This document shows positions 9,143-17,800 of a stretch of DNA of 64,000 nucleotides, in pieces. The stretch lies in the NCBI RefSeq assembly GCF_003596405.1, contig NZ_QYUR01000002.1, positions 1,008,501 through 1,072,500 on the forward strand, given 5' to 3'. How positions within the stretch are numbered: position 1 is the stretch's first letter; the number at the start of each line of letters is the position of its first letter. The DNA comes from Pseudomonas cavernicola (GTDB lineage Bacteria > Pseudomonadota > Gammaproteobacteria > Pseudomonadales > Pseudomonadaceae). The notes under the pieces are model-generated. The model had not been told where the DNA came from and ran no database searches. It saw nothing but the letters and a program-made list of their open reading frames with translations. The position numbers and the translations under genes were made by a program.

Positions 9143-10051
9143 TTACAAGCTCTCCAGACAATCAGCCAGGCCGTTGCCCAGGTTGTCCAGCAGTTGCTCA
9201 TAGCCCCGCGCATTGACCGGCAGGCTGCCGCCCAACGCATCCAGCTCTGCCAGGCGTACCGGCAGGCCGGCGGTAAGGGTTTCCGCCAGCCGCGGGCGCA
9301 GCGGCGGCTCGCTGAAGACGCAGGTCGCACCCACCTGTTGCAAACGCGCGCGCATCGCCGCGACATGCTGCGCCCCCGGCTGCACCTCGCTGGCCACGCT
9401 GAACACCCCGGCGTGCTGCAGGCCATAGGCGGCTTCGAAATAATCGTAGGCTTCGTGGAACACGAAGTAGGGCTTGCCGGCGATGCCAGCCAGACGCGCC
9501 TTCAAGCGCTGATCCTGGGCCGTCAGGCGCTCATCGAACGCCTTCAGGTTGGCCTGATAACGCGTGGCGTTGGCCGGGTCGGCGACCGCCAGGTCGGCGG
9601 CCATCCGCGCGGCAATCACCCGCGCATTGGCCGGCGACAGCCAAAGGTGCGCGTCCAGCGTGCCCGGGCGGTGGGCATGGTCGTGTTCATCCGCGGCATC
9701 GGCAGCTTCCGCCTGGCCTTCGCCAAAATACCGCAGGCTCAAGCCCGGCAAGCCTTGCACGGCCACGCTGGGTAGGCTGCGACCTTGCAGCACGCGGGGG
9801 AGGAAATCTTCCATATCCGGGCCGATCCAATACAGCAGCTCGGCCTCGCGCACCCGCCGCACATCCGACGGGCGCAAGGCATAGTGGTGCGGCGAGGCCC
9901 CCGGCGGTAGCAACACCTCTGGCGTACCGACCCCCTCCTGAACCGCCGCGGCGATCAGTTGCAGTGGTTTGATGCTGGTCAGCAGGTGCACCTGCGCCTG
10001 GGCCGAAGCCGCGCAGAGGACAAAAAACAGCAGGGCGAGCAAACGCGACAC
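9143..10051 (-). CDS. znuA: Zinc ABC transporter substrate-binding protein ZnuA
   Basis: Periplasmic zinc-binding component of ZnuABC. The GTG at 10051 gives 302 residues with a signal peptide (VSRLLALLFFVLCAASAQA); GGAG lies 9 bases upstream. The frame remains open to 10609, but that extension is antisense to zur and lacks family similarity. Cluster A-1 features are visible: SIKPLQLIAAAV, the ligand segment PPGASPHHYALRPSD, a His/Asp-rich metal-capturing loop (DEHDHAHRPG) before DAHLWLSP, and VFHEAYDYFEAAYGL. Transcribed divergently from zur over a Zur box. Confidence 0.95.
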   Translation of the reverse strand: MSRLLALLFFVLCAASAQAQVHLLTSIKPLQLIAAAVQEGVGTPEVLLPPGASPHHYALRPSDVRRVREAELLYWIGPDMEDFLPRVLQGRSLPSVAVQGLPGLSLRYFGEGQAEAADAADEHDHAHRPGTLDAHLWLSPANARVIAARMAADLAVADPANATRYQANLKAFDERLTAQDQRLKARLAGIAGKPYFVFHEAYDYFEAAYGLQHAGVFSVASEVQPGAQHVAAMRARLQQVGATCVFSEPPLRPRLAETLTAGLPVRLAELDALGGSLPVNARGYEQLLDNLGNGLADCLESL

Positions 10052-10075
10052 AGGAGCACACTCCGCAGCGAAAGA

Positions 10076-10088
10076 GTTATAGAATAAC
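10076..10088. promoter_or_regulatory. Zur box between znuA and zur
   Basis: GTTAT-AGA-ATAAC, a perfect 5-bp inverted repeat with a 3-base spacer, matches the core of gammaproteobacterial Zur operators. It lies 24 bp upstream of the znuA GTG and 26 bp upstream of the zur ATG, so one site could repress both znuA and zur-znuC-znuB when zinc is sufficient. Confidence 0.8.
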
Positions 10089-10114
10089 GTCTCTTTCAAC
10101 AGCCGTCGCCGCCC

Positions 10115-10600
10115 ATGATCCTGACTCCCTTGGCTTCCCGCCCCCACGATCACTCCCATTGCGTGCATAACGCCCTGGCGGAAGCCGACGCCATCTGCAC
10201 CCGCCTGGGTCTGCGCTTGACCACCCTGCGCCGGCGCGTGCTGGAGCTGGTCTGGCAGAGCCACAAGCCGCTGGGCGCCTACGACATTCTCGGCGTGCTG
10301 GCCGAAGAAGATGGTCGCCGCGCCGCGCCGCCGACGGTCTATCGCGCGCTGGATTTCCTTCTGGAAAACGGTCTGGTGCACCGCATCGCCTCGCTCAACG
10401 CCTTCGTCGGTTGCAACCACCCGGAACACGCCCATCAAGGTCAGTTCCTGATCTGTCGCAGCTGCCACGCGGCGATCGAGTTGGAACAGCGAGCGATCAG
10501 CGAAGCGATTGTCGACAGCGCCAACGCCGTTGGCTTCACGGTGGAAGGCCAGACCGTCGAAATCGTCGGCGTGTGCGCCGGCTGCCGGAAAGCCGAATGA
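10115..10600 (+). CDS. zur: Zinc uptake regulator Zur (Fur family)
   Basis: Zinc-responsive repressor of 161 residues. It has the Fur winged-helix region ([20 protein letters not shown], then [20 protein letters not shown]) and metal-site cysteines in two CxxC motifs, CRSC near residue 112 and CAGC near 155. Its pairing with znuABC distinguishes it from Fur. The stop overlaps the znuC start (ATGA at 10597-10600), so zur leads a zur-znuC-znuB operon and is probably autoregulated through the adjacent Zur box. Confidence 0.95.
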   Translation: MILTPLASRPHDHSHCVHNALAEADAICTRLGLRLTTLRRRVLELVWQSHKPLGAYDILGVLAEEDGRRAAPPTVYRALDFLLENGLVHRIASLNAFVGCNHPEHAHQGQFLICRSCHAAIELEQRAISEAIVDSANAVGFTVEGQTVEIVGVCAGCRKAE

Positions 10601-11406
10601 GAGACGCACTGATCCGCCTTCAGGGCGTTGGCGTCAGCTTCGCCGGGCAAAGCGTGCTGAAGGATGTGCAGCTCAGCGTGCAACCGGGGGAAATCGTCAC
10701 CCTGATCGGCCCCAACGGCGCCGGTAAAACCACCCTGGTGCGCGCCGTGCTTGGCCTGCTGAAAGCCGAGGTCGGCAGTGTCTGGCGCAAACCGAAACTG
10801 CGCATCGGTTATATGCCGCAGAAGCTCCATGTGGACGCCACCCTGCCGCTCTCGGTGCTGCGCTTTCTGCGCCTGGTGCCAGGCGTCGATCGGCCGCGCG
10901 CACTGGCCGCCTTGGCCGAAGTTGGCGCCGAGCAGGTGATCGACAGCCCGCTACAAAGTATCTCCGGCGGCGAACTGCAGCGCGTGCTGCTGGCCCGCGC
11001 ACTGCTGCGCGAACCCGAATTGCTGGTGCTCGACGAGCCGGTACAAGGCGTCGACGTGGCCGGTCAGGCCGATCTGTATCGGCTGATCACCCGCCTGCGC
11101 GACCGCCATGGCTGCGGCGTGCTGATGGTCTCCCACGACCTGCATCTGGTGATGAGCACCACCGATCAGGTGGTCTGCCTGAACCGGCATGTCTGCTGCT
11201 CCGGCCATCCGGAACAGGTCAGTGGCGACCCGGCCTTCGTCGAGCTGTTTGGTCAGGATGCGCAAGCCCTGGCGATCTACCACCACCGCCACGACCACGC
11301 CCATGACCTGCACGGCGCCGTGGTCGATGAGCCGACGCCCGGCGGCCTGACCATCCAGGGCCAGGTGCAACCGCATGTCCACGGAGATGGCTGCAACCAT
11401 GCCTGA
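10597..11406 (+). CDS. znuC: Zinc ABC transporter ATP-binding protein ZnuC
   Basis: ATPase of the zinc importer, 269 residues from the ATG that overlaps the zur stop. Walker [10 protein letters not shown] near residue 36, signature [15 protein letters not shown] near 125, Walker [13 protein letters not shown] and the switch-His segment MVSHDLH are all present. The C-terminus carries a His-rich tail ([13 protein letters not shown] and [10 protein letters not shown]), common in zinc transporter ATPases. An upstream in-frame extension lies inside zur and was rejected. Confidence 0.96.
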   Translation: MRDALIRLQGVGVSFAGQSVLKDVQLSVQPGEIVTLIGPNGAGKTTLVRAVLGLLKAEVGSVWRKPKLRIGYMPQKLHVDATLPLSVLRFLRLVPGVDRPRALAALAEVGAEQVIDSPLQSISGGELQRVLLARALLREPELLVLDEPVQGVDVAGQADLYRLITRLRDRHGCGVLMVSHDLHLVMSTTDQVVCLNRHVCCSGHPEQVSGDPAFVELFGQDAQALAIYHHRHDHAHDLHGAVVDEPTPGGLTIQGQVQPHVHGDGCNHA

Positions 11407-12187
11407 CTTTCTCCTCAACGCCCTGCTCGCCGGCTTAGCCCTGGCGCTGGTCGCCGGGCCGCTCGGCTCCTTCGTGGTCTGGCGGCGCATGGCCTATTTC
11501 GGCGATACCCTGTCGCATGCCGCGTTGCTCGGCGTGGCCCTCGGCCTGCTGCTCGACGTCAGCCCAACCCTGGCGGTAACCGCCGGCTGCCTGCTGCTGG
11601 CGGTGCTGCTGGTGACCTTGCAACAGCGCCAGCCGCTGGCCTCCGACACCCTGCTCGGGATTCTCGCGCCGACCACCTTGTCGCTGGGCCTGGTGGTGCT
11701 GAGCTTTATGCGCGACGTACGGATCGACCTGATGGGCTACCTGTTCGGCGATTTGCTCGCGGTCAGCCCCAACGAACTGGCCTGGATTCTCGGCGGCAGC
11801 GCGCTGGTGCTGCTGATGCTGACGGCCCTGTGGCGACCGCTGCTGGCGGTCACCGTGCACGAGGAGTTGGCCAAGGTCGAGGGCCTTCCCATCGCCAGCC
11901 TGCGCCTGGCGTTGATGCTGTTGATCGCAGTGGTGATTGCCGTGGCGATGAAGATTGTCGGCGTGTTGCTGATCACCTCACTGCTGATCATTCCGGCCGC
12001 CGCCGCCCAACGCCATGCGCGCACGCCTGAACAGATGGCCTGCGGCGCCAGCCTGCTCGGGTTGCTGGCCGTCTGCGCAGGCTTGGCGCTGTCCTGGTTC
12101 AAGGACACTCCAGCCGGACCGTCGATCGTGGTCTCGGCGGCTGCGCTATTCTTGCTGAGCTTTGCCCTACCGCGTCGAATGGCATAG
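11399..12187 (+). CDS. znuB: Zinc ABC transporter permease ZnuB
   Basis: Inner-membrane permease of the zinc importer, 262 residues with seven or eight hydrophobic segments. The N-terminus [30 protein letters not shown] is the family signature (quoted in part: [16 protein letters not shown]). The ATG at 11399 overlaps the end of znuC and matches relatives; in-frame ATGs at 11375 and 11387 are alternatives. Ends just before a REP element at 12195. Confidence 0.94.
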   Translation: MPDFLLNALLAGLALALVAGPLGSFVVWRRMAYFGDTLSHAALLGVALGLLLDVSPTLAVTAGCLLLAVLLVTLQQRQPLASDTLLGILAPTTLSLGLVVLSFMRDVRIDLMGYLFGDLLAVSPNELAWILGGSALVLLMLTALWRPLLAVTVHEELAKVEGLPIASLRLALMLLIAVVIAVAMKIVGVLLITSLLIIPAAAAQRHARTPEQMACGASLLGLLAVCAGLALSWFKDTPAGPSIVVSAAALFLLSFALPRRMA

Positions 12188-12194
12188 CGATCCC

Positions 12195-12231
12195 GGCGGA
12201 TTACGCCGCAAAGCGGCTAATCCGCCCTACG
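12195..12231 (+). repeat. REP element, GGATTACGCC variant
   Basis: Inverted repeat GGCGGATTAC...CTAATCCGCC followed by CTACG. It is a variant of the GGGTTA-type REP family and lies 7 bp after the znuB stop. Confidence 0.75.
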
Positions 12232-12296
12232 TTTGGCCTCACCCCGTCGCGCGGTGTAAACTCGCGTGTTTTTTGCGCCATTTGAGAGTTGCAGGA

Positions 12297-13163
12297 ATGA
12301 AGCCGTTCGCCTCCCGTTGTCTGCCCATTGTGGCGATTTCCCTGCTGTTAGCGGCATGCCAGAGCCCGTCAAAAGTGACCACCCTGCCGACCGATGAGCT
12401 GATCACGGCGTTCCGCCAGCTGGATCAGAGCCTGGCCAGCGGTCAACTGGGCGAGGCCGAAAGCCAACTCAGCGCGTTGCAACAGCGCGCCGTCGGCGAT
12501 ACCCGCCTGGAACAGTACCAACGCCAGCTGGCCGAGGCCTATCTGCAGCAAGGCCAAAGCGCACTGCAAAAGGGCGATCTGGATACCGCGACCAAGGCCC
12601 TTAGCCATGCCCGCGATTTTATGCCGCAAGCCCCGGCACTGACCACCGGCCTGGATAGCGCCATCGCCCAGGCTCGTGCAACTGAGCTGAGCACCGCCGA
12701 GCAGGCCCGCAGCCGCGCGACGCAAGCCGCCGCCAGTGAAGCTGCCGCGCGTACCGAACAGGCCCGGCAACTGCGCTTGGCCGCCGAGCGTCAAGCCGCC
12801 GCCAGCAAAGCCAGCCAACTGCCCAGCACAGCGCCGGCAACAACGCCCGCTGCGCCGCCGAGCAAACCGCTGGCCCGCTTGATCGACCCAACGGCCAGTA
12901 GCAGTGCGATCCCCTTGCCGATGCTGGACACGCAGGACAATGAACGTCTGCGCAGCTTGCTCGATGCGGTCGCCGCCGATGTCGTGGCGTTTAACTGCAC
13001 GGTGCGCATCGAAGTCCGCCAGGCCAAGGACTTCCCCTGGGTGGCCGCCTTGCTCTCGGCACGGATCAAAAAAATCGACCCGAGCTTCAGCCCGCGCCTG
13101 TCGCAGGTACTCAAGCCGGAACAAGTGCCACGCCTGCTGCTCAGCCCGCAAGCGAAAGGCTGA
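12297..13163 (+). CDS. Predicted lipoprotein with helical repeats (PA5502-like)
   Basis: The ATG at 12297, preceded by GCAGGA, gives 288 residues beginning with a lipoprotein signal peptide and lipobox LLLAAC (Cys21). Residues 35-110 look like helical TPR-type repeats (LGEAESQLSALQQ, AYLQQGQSALQKGDLDTATKAL). A long Ala/Gln/Arg-rich, probably coiled-coil segment follows, then a Pro-rich linker and a C-terminal globular part. The position between znuB and metN equals PA5502 of P. aeruginosa, of unknown function. It is probably anchored to the outer membrane (Gln/Ser after the Cys); no enzymatic motif is seen. Confidence 0.85.
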   Translation: MKPFASRCLPIVAISLLLAACQSPSKVTTLPTDELITAFRQLDQSLASGQLGEAESQLSALQQRAVGDTRLEQYQRQLAEAYLQQGQSALQKGDLDTATKALSHARDFMPQAPALTTGLDSAIAQARATELSTAEQARSRATQAAASEAAARTEQARQLRLAAERQAAASKASQLPSTAPATTPAAPPSKPLARLIDPTASSSAIPLPMLDTQDNERLRSLLDAVAADVVAFNCTVRIEVRQAKDFPWVAALLSARIKKIDPSFSPRLSQVLKPEQVPRLLLSPQAKG

Positions 13164-13167
13164 TACC

Positions 13168-13285
13168 GTAGGGTGGGTTAGCGGCGCCAGCGGCGTAACC
13201 CACCGTCGATGCCGACAGGCGTCGCTATGGAATACGCCACTGGATCGGATGGCGGGTTACGGCCGCTGGCCTAACCCACCCTACG
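13168..13285 (+). repeat. REP pair (BIME), GGGTTA type
   Basis: Two units in opposite orientation: GTAGGGTGGGTTAGCGGC...GTAACCCACC at 13168-13204 and GGCGGGTTAC...CTAACCCACCCTACG at 13251-13285, separated by about 46 bp. Located between the lipoprotein gene and metN. Confidence 0.85.
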
Positions 13286-13300
13286 CGATTCAGCTATAAC

Positions 13301-13331
13301 CATAGGCCTATAAAGATTTTTGCGGCCTATG
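13301..13331. promoter_or_regulatory. Inverted repeat upstream of metN
   Basis: CATAGGCC at 13301-13308 and GGCCTATG at 13324-13331 form an 8-bp perfect inverted repeat with a 15-base spacer, about 70 bp before the metN GTG. It could be an operator or an RNA hairpin. No SAM-riboswitch-like structure was recognised. Confidence 0.35.
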
Positions 13332-13399
13332 AGGCGCCGGGTAGACTAGCGCCCCCTTATGCCTATCCGGCAGACCGACAAACCCAAAAGGTTTAACGC

Positions 13400-14407
13400 G
13401 TGATCGATTTCCACCACGTCCACAAGGCGTACCGCGTCAGTGGTCGCGACATTCCGGCCCTGCAGCCAACCGACCTGGCCATCGCCCGCGGTGAAGTGTT
13501 TGGCATCATTGGCCACTCCGGCGCCGGAAAAAGTACCTTGCTGCGCCTGATCAACCGCCTGGAAGAGCCTTCCGGCGGGCGCATCCAGATCGACGGTGAA
13601 GACGTCACTGCGCTGGACGCCAACGGCCTACGGCGCTTCCGCCAGCAGGTCGGGATGATCTTCCAGCACTTCAATCTGCTCGCCTCGAAAAGCGTCGCCG
13701 ACAACGTCGCCCTGCCGTTGAAGCTGGCCGGCGAACTGTCGCGCCGCGAAATCGAGCAACGGGTTGCCGAGCTGCTCGAACGGGTCGGCCTCAGCGAGCA
13801 CGCCAAGAAGTATCCAGCACAGCTGTCCGGCGGGCAGAAACAGCGTGTCGGCATCGCCCGCGCGCTGGCGACCAAGCCGAAGATCCTGCTTTGTGACGAG
13901 GCCACCAGCGCCCTCGACCCACAAACCACGGCCTCGGTGCTGGAACTGCTGGCGCAGATCAACCGCGAGCTGAACCTGACCATCGTGCTGATCACCCACG
14001 AGATGGACGTGATCCGTCGGGTCTGCGACCGCGTGGCGGTGATGGACGCCGGGGTGATCGTCGAGCAAGGCCCGGTGTCCGAGGTGTTCCTGCATCCGCA
14101 ACACCCGACCACCAAGCGCTTCGTGCTGGAGGCCGAGCAGATCGATGAGAGCGAACAGCGTGATGATTTCGCCCATGTCCCGGGACGCATCTTGCGCCTG
14201 ACCTTTCAGGGTGAAGCGACCTATGCACCGCTGCTCGGTACCGTGGCGCGGGAGACCGGGGTGGATTACAGCATCCTCGCCGGGCGCATCGACCGCATCA
14301 AGCAAACCCCTTACGGCCAACTGACGCTGGCCCTGACCGGTGGCAGTTTCGAGCAAGCCCTGACGCGCTTCCAGGCTGCCGATGTGCATGTGGAGGTATT
14401 GCGCTGA
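13400..14407 (+). CDS. metN: Methionine ABC transporter ATP-binding protein MetN
   Basis: ATPase of the D/L-methionine importer, 335 residues from a GTG start at 13400. Walker [10 protein letters not shown] near residue 38, signature [15 protein letters not shown] near 139, Walker [14 protein letters not shown] and switch [13 protein letters not shown] are intact. The C-terminal 90 or so residues form the NIL/ACT-type domain ([13 protein letters not shown] onward) that mediates transinhibition by methionine in the E. coli homologue. The stop overlaps the metI start (14407). Confidence 0.96.
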   Translation: MIDFHHVHKAYRVSGRDIPALQPTDLAIARGEVFGIIGHSGAGKSTLLRLINRLEEPSGGRIQIDGEDVTALDANGLRRFRQQVGMIFQHFNLLASKSVADNVALPLKLAGELSRREIEQRVAELLERVGLSEHAKKYPAQLSGGQKQRVGIARALATKPKILLCDEATSALDPQTTASVLELLAQINRELNLTIVLITHEMDVIRRVCDRVAVMDAGVIVEQGPVSEVFLHPQHPTTKRFVLEAEQIDESEQRDDFAHVPGRILRLTFQGEATYAPLLGTVARETGVDYSILAGRIDRIKQTPYGQLTLALTGGSFEQALTRFQAADVHVEVLR

Positions 14408-15081
14408 TGGATGCTCTATTGGCCTTCTTCACCAACGTCGACTGGTATGAGATCTGGCTGGCGACCCTCGACACCCTGCTGATGCTCGGCGGCTCGCTGC
14501 TGTTCACCATTCTGCTGGGGCTCCCGCTTGGCGTGCTGCTGTTCCTCACCGGACCGCGACAGCTGTTCGAGCAGAAGGCGCTGTATGCGCTGCTCTCGCT
14601 AGTGGTCAACGTACTGCGCTCGCTGCCGTTCATCATCCTGCTGATCGTGATGATCCCCTTCACCGTACTGCTGACCGGCACTTCGCTGGGCGTGGCCGGC
14701 GCCATTCCGCCATTGGTGGTCGGCGCCACACCGTTCTTCGCCCGCCTGGTGGAAACCGCGCTGCGCGAGGTCGACCGCGGGATTATCGAGGCGACCCAGG
14801 CCATGGGCGCCAGCACCAAGCAGATCATCCTGAATGCCTTGCTGCCGGAAGCCCGCCCAGGCATTTTCGCCGCCACCACGGTCACCGCCATCACGCTGGT
14901 GTCCTACACGGCGATGGCCGGTGTGGTGGGAGCCGGCGGCCTCGGCGATTTGGCAATCCGCTTTGGCTACCAGCGCTTCCAGACTGACGTGATGGTGGTC
15001 ACCGTCGTGTTGCTACTGGTGCTGGTGCAGATTCTGCAAACCGTCGGCGACAAGCTGGTGGTGCACTTCTCGAGAAAATAA
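14407..15081 (+). CDS. metI: Methionine ABC transporter permease MetI
   Basis: Inner-membrane permease, 224 residues with about five membrane segments and the EAA coupling motif region (IIEATQAMGASTKQIILNAL, residues about 130-149). The C-terminal GVVGAGGLGDLAIRFGYQRF is typical of MetI. It overlaps metN by one base (ATGATG context), so the two are translationally coupled. Confidence 0.96.
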   Translation: MDALLAFFTNVDWYEIWLATLDTLLMLGGSLLFTILLGLPLGVLLFLTGPRQLFEQKALYALLSLVVNVLRSLPFIILLIVMIPFTVLLTGTSLGVAGAIPPLVVGATPFFARLVETALREVDRGIIEATQAMGASTKQIILNALLPEARPGIFAATTVTAITLVSYTAMAGVVGAGGLGDLAIRFGYQRFQTDVMVVTVVLLLVLVQILQTVGDKLVVHFSRK

Positions 15082-15142
15082 AACCCTCGGCTATACGAGC
15101 GGCTATCCGCCGCCCCGACTGACATCCCACAAGGAGCACACG

Positions 15143-15937
15143 ATGAAAAAACTACTAGCTGCTTTCGCTGCCGTGGCGGCGCTTTCCAATGCTGCCGCGG
15201 CTTTGGCCGCCCAGGCCAGCGAAACCCTGACCGTCGCAGCCACCCCGGTGCCGCACGCGGAAATCCTCGAGTTCATCAAGCCGGCCCTGGCCAAACAAGG
15301 CGTGGAGCTGAAGGTCAAAGTCTTCACCGACTATGTGCAGCCAAACGTGCAAGTGGCCGAGAAGCGTCTGGACGCCAACTTCTTCCAGCATCAGCCGTAC
15401 CTGGATGAGTTCAACAAGAGCAAAGGCACCCAACTGGCCAGCGTCGCCGGCGTGCACGTCGAACCCTTCGGCGCTTATTCGAGCAAGTTCAAGAGCCTGA
15501 GCGAGCTGCCGCAGGGCGCCAGCGTAGTGATCCCCAACGACGCCACCAACGCCGGCCGGGCGTTGCTGCTGCTGAATACAGTCGGCGTGATCAAACTGAA
15601 GGACGCGCACAACATCCTCGCCACGCCGAAGGACATCGTCGAGAACCCGAAAAGCATCAAGGTGCGTGAGCTGGAAGCCGCGACCCTGCCGCGCGTGCTC
15701 AGCCAAGTCGACCTGGCGCTGATCAACACCAACTACGCCCTGGAAGCCAAACTCGACCCGAGCAAAGATGCCCTGGCGATAGAAGGCAGCGACTCGCCTT
15801 ACGTGAACATCCTGGTCGCGCGCCCGGACAACAAAGATTCCGCCGCGATGCAGAAACTGGCCAAAGCGCTGAACAGCCCGGAGGTGAAGCAATTCATCCT
15901 GGAGAAATACCACGGCGCGATCGTGCCGGCGTTCTAG
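15143..15937 (+). CDS. metQ: Methionine ABC transporter substrate-binding protein MetQ
   Basis: Periplasmic binding protein of the NlpA/MetQ family, 264 residues. The signal peptide (MKKLLAAFAAVAALSNAAAA) has no lipobox cysteine, unlike many MetQ lipoproteins, so it is probably a soluble periplasmic protein released by signal peptidase I. VAATPVPHAEILEF, VFTDYVQPN and NFFQHQPYLDEFN are family signatures. It lies 61 bp after metI with ribosome-binding site AAGGAG and completes the metNIQ operon. Confidence 0.95.
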   Translation: MKKLLAAFAAVAALSNAAAALAAQASETLTVAATPVPHAEILEFIKPALAKQGVELKVKVFTDYVQPNVQVAEKRLDANFFQHQPYLDEFNKSKGTQLASVAGVHVEPFGAYSSKFKSLSELPQGASVVIPNDATNAGRALLLLNTVGVIKLKDAHNILATPKDIVENPKSIKVRELEAATLPRVLSQVDLALINTNYALEAKLDPSKDALAIEGSDSPYVNILVARPDNKDSAAMQKLAKALNSPEVKQFILEKYHGAIVPAF

Positions 15938-15961
15938 TTTATTGGGTCCCCGCCTTTTGAT

Positions 15962-16067
15962 CGTTCCCACGCTCCGCGTGGGAACGCCGCCTGAGACGCT
16001 CCGCGTCTGCCCTGTGAAAGGACGCAGAGTGTCCTGGCAAGGGTCCCCACGCTGGAGCGTGGGAACC
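15962..16067. repeat. GTTCCCACGCTCC-type palindromic repeats
   Basis: CGTTCCCACGC-TCC-GCGTGGGAACG at 15962-15986 and a related inverted copy at 16042-16067, with a smaller palindrome (AGACGCTCCGCGTCT) between them at about 15994-16008. This is a separate Pseudomonas REP family, found between metQ and the SCO gene. Confidence 0.75.
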
Positions 16068-16078
16068 ATCATCAATGC

Positions 16079-16108
16079 AAAAAGCCCGCTCATCTGAGCG
16101 GGCTTTTT
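16079..16108. terminator. Bidirectional rho-independent terminator
   Basis: AAAAGCCCGCTCA-TC-TGAGCGGGCTTTT forms a long perfect stem with an A-run on one side and T-run on the other. It ends the convergent metNIQ (+) and SCO/ctaB/ctaA (-) units. Confidence 0.9.
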
Positions 16109-16127
16109 TATGCGCGAACGCTTTGAA

Positions 16128-16763
16128 TCAATCTTTGCCTTGCAACAGAACCGGTAGCTGCACGGCCAGTTTCTCATTGTTCAAGGGCGCGCGAATAAAG
16201 CCGCGCTGCCTGCCGTCCGGCCCAATGATAACCAGGTTGCCACTGTGATCGACGGTGTAGTTTTCCTTCGTGGTATCGCCCGGGATGAACGGGATACTCA
16301 CCGCGTTAGCCAGCTTCTGGATGCTCACCAACTCGCCGGTCAGGCCCTGGAAAGTCGGGTCGAAATAACCGAGGTACTGCTTGAGTAGCTGCGGCGTATC
16401 GCGCTGCGGATCGACGCTGACCAGGATCACCTGCAGGTTGCTACGCACCTCTTCCGGCAACTTGCCCTTGAGTTCGCGCAACTGGGCGAGGGTGGTCGGG
16501 CAGATGTCCGGGCAGAAGGTGTAACCGAAGAACAGCAGACTCCATTTATCCTTGAGCTGATCGACAGCGACGGGTTGCCCTGCCTGATTGGTCAAGCTCA
16601 ACTCCGGCAGAGTGCGGCTTTGTGGCAGCAAAATGATGCCGGCATCGATCAGCGCCGCCGGGTCCCCCTGGCTCCTACCATTGAGCACTTTATGCACGGT
16701 CAAACCGAGCACTAGCGCAACGAAGGCCACGAGAACGAAAACGGTAATTTGGGTACGGGTCAT
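16128..16763 (-). CDS. SCO1/SenC family copper chaperone
   Basis: Membrane-anchored thioredoxin-fold protein that delivers copper to the CuA site of cytochrome c oxidase. The 211 residues comprise one N-terminal membrane helix (about 6-25), the copper-binding CPDIC at 84-88 within GYTFCPDICPTTLAQL, and the third ligand His in TVDHSGN near 174. Last gene of the SURF1-hypothetical-ctaA-ctaB-SCO run, 12 bp after ctaB. Confidence 0.93.
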   Translation of the reverse strand: MTRTQITVFVLVAFVALVLGLTVHKVLNGRSQGDPAALIDAGIILLPQSRTLPELSLTNQAGQPVAVDQLKDKWSLLFFGYTFCPDICPTTLAQLRELKGKLPEEVRSNLQVILVSVDPQRDTPQLLKQYLGYFDPTFQGLTGELVSIQKLANAVSIPFIPGDTTKENYTVDHSGNLVIIGPDGRQRGFIRAPLNNEKLAVQLPVLLQGKD

Positions 16764-16775
16764 AGGCTCGACAAT

Positions 16776-17675
16776 TCAGAGGTTCAGCAGCAGGTAGTGG
16801 TCGACCAGCAAAGCGATAAACAACAGGAACAGGTAGTAGATACTGTACTTGAAGGTGTTAATCGCCGCATGTGGCTTGCTGTCACGGTACAGCACCCAGG
16901 CCCAGTGCAGAAAGCGTGTGCCTAAACCCACGGCGCAAACCAGGTAGAGCGTTCCACTCATGTGGATGACATAAGGCAGCAGGCTGACCGCCAGCAACAC
17001 CAGGGTGTAAAGGATGATATGCACCTTGGTGTAATGCTCGCCGTGGGTCACCGGCAACATCGGGATGTCGGCCTTGGCGTATTCCTCTTTGCGGTGAATG
17101 GCCAGGGCCCAGAAGTGCGGCGGCGTCCAGGCGAAGATGATCAGCACCAGAAGCAGCGGCTCCGCGCTCAGGTGCCCAGTCACCGCCACCCAGCCGAGCA
17201 GCGGTGGTGCAGCGCCAGCCAACCCACCGATAACGATGTTCTGCGGCGTGGCACGCTTGAGAAAGCCGGTGTAGAGCACTGCGTAGCCCAGCAGCGAGGC
17301 CAGGGTCAGCCAGGCCGTCAGCTCATTGGTGAAGGCCAGCAGAATGACCAGCCCGGCGACCGACAGGAACATCGCGAAAGCCAATGCCGCGGCGGGAGAC
17401 ACCCGGCCTTCAGCGAGCGGCCGCTTATGGGTGCGCGCCATTAACGCGTCGATGCGCCGATCCACCACATGGTTGACCGCCGCGGCGCCGCCCGCGCACA
17501 ACGCGATGCCCAGGTTGCCGAACAGCAGCACGGTCCAAGGCACTCCGGCGCGGGTCGCAAGGAACATGCCGACCAGGGAGGTGATCAGCATCAGCACGAC
17601 GACCTTGGGTTTGGTCAGCTCCAAATAGTCGCGCCAGAGGGCTTGGCTGTGTTGTTCGCTGAGTAGAGTGGCCAT
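16776..17675 (-). CDS. ctaB: Protoheme IX farnesyltransferase (heme O synthase)
   Basis: UbiA-family prenyltransferase converting heme B to heme O, 299 residues with eight or nine membrane helices. The prenyl-diphosphate-binding Asp-rich segment [20 protein letters not shown] (about residues 68-87) is diagnostic, and [19 protein letters not shown] is the second conserved loop. It sits between ctaA and the SCO gene in the oxidase assembly run. Confidence 0.95.
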   Translation of the reverse strand: MATLLSEQHSQALWRDYLELTKPKVVVLMLITSLVGMFLATRAGVPWTVLLFGNLGIALCAGGAAAVNHVVDRRIDALMARTHKRPLAEGRVSPAAALAFAMFLSVAGLVILLAFTNELTAWLTLASLLGYAVLYTGFLKRATPQNIVIGGLAGAAPPLLGWVAVTGHLSAEPLLLVLIIFAWTPPHFWALAIHRKEEYAKADIPMLPVTHGEHYTKVHIILYTLVLLAVSLLPYVIHMSGTLYLVCAVGLGTRFLHWAWVLYRDSKPHAAINTFKYSIYYLFLLFIALLVDHYLLLNL

Positions 17676-17761
17676 GGCGTCTCTCCTTCTTGTTATTCGT
17701 AAGGGGGATCAGGTCGAAGACCTAGCCCACCGTTTAACTCGACCCTGCTTTACTCGACCAT

Positions 17762-17800
17762 AAGGTGGGTTACGCCGCAGTGCGGCTAACCCACCCTACG
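17762..17800 (-). repeat. REP element overlapping the ctaA 3' end
   Basis: AAGGTGGGTTACGCCGC...GCGGCTAACCCACCCTACG palindrome of the GGGTTA-type family. The last nine codons and stop of ctaA fall inside it. Confidence 0.85.

Noticed and set aside
10052..10609. N-terminal extension of ZnuA
   Set aside because: It is antisense to zur and would place the signal peptide internally; GTG at 10051 fits.
13164..13399. SAM or other riboswitch before metNIQ
   Set aside because: Only REP palindromes and one inverted repeat are seen; no multi-helix riboswitch pattern was recognised.
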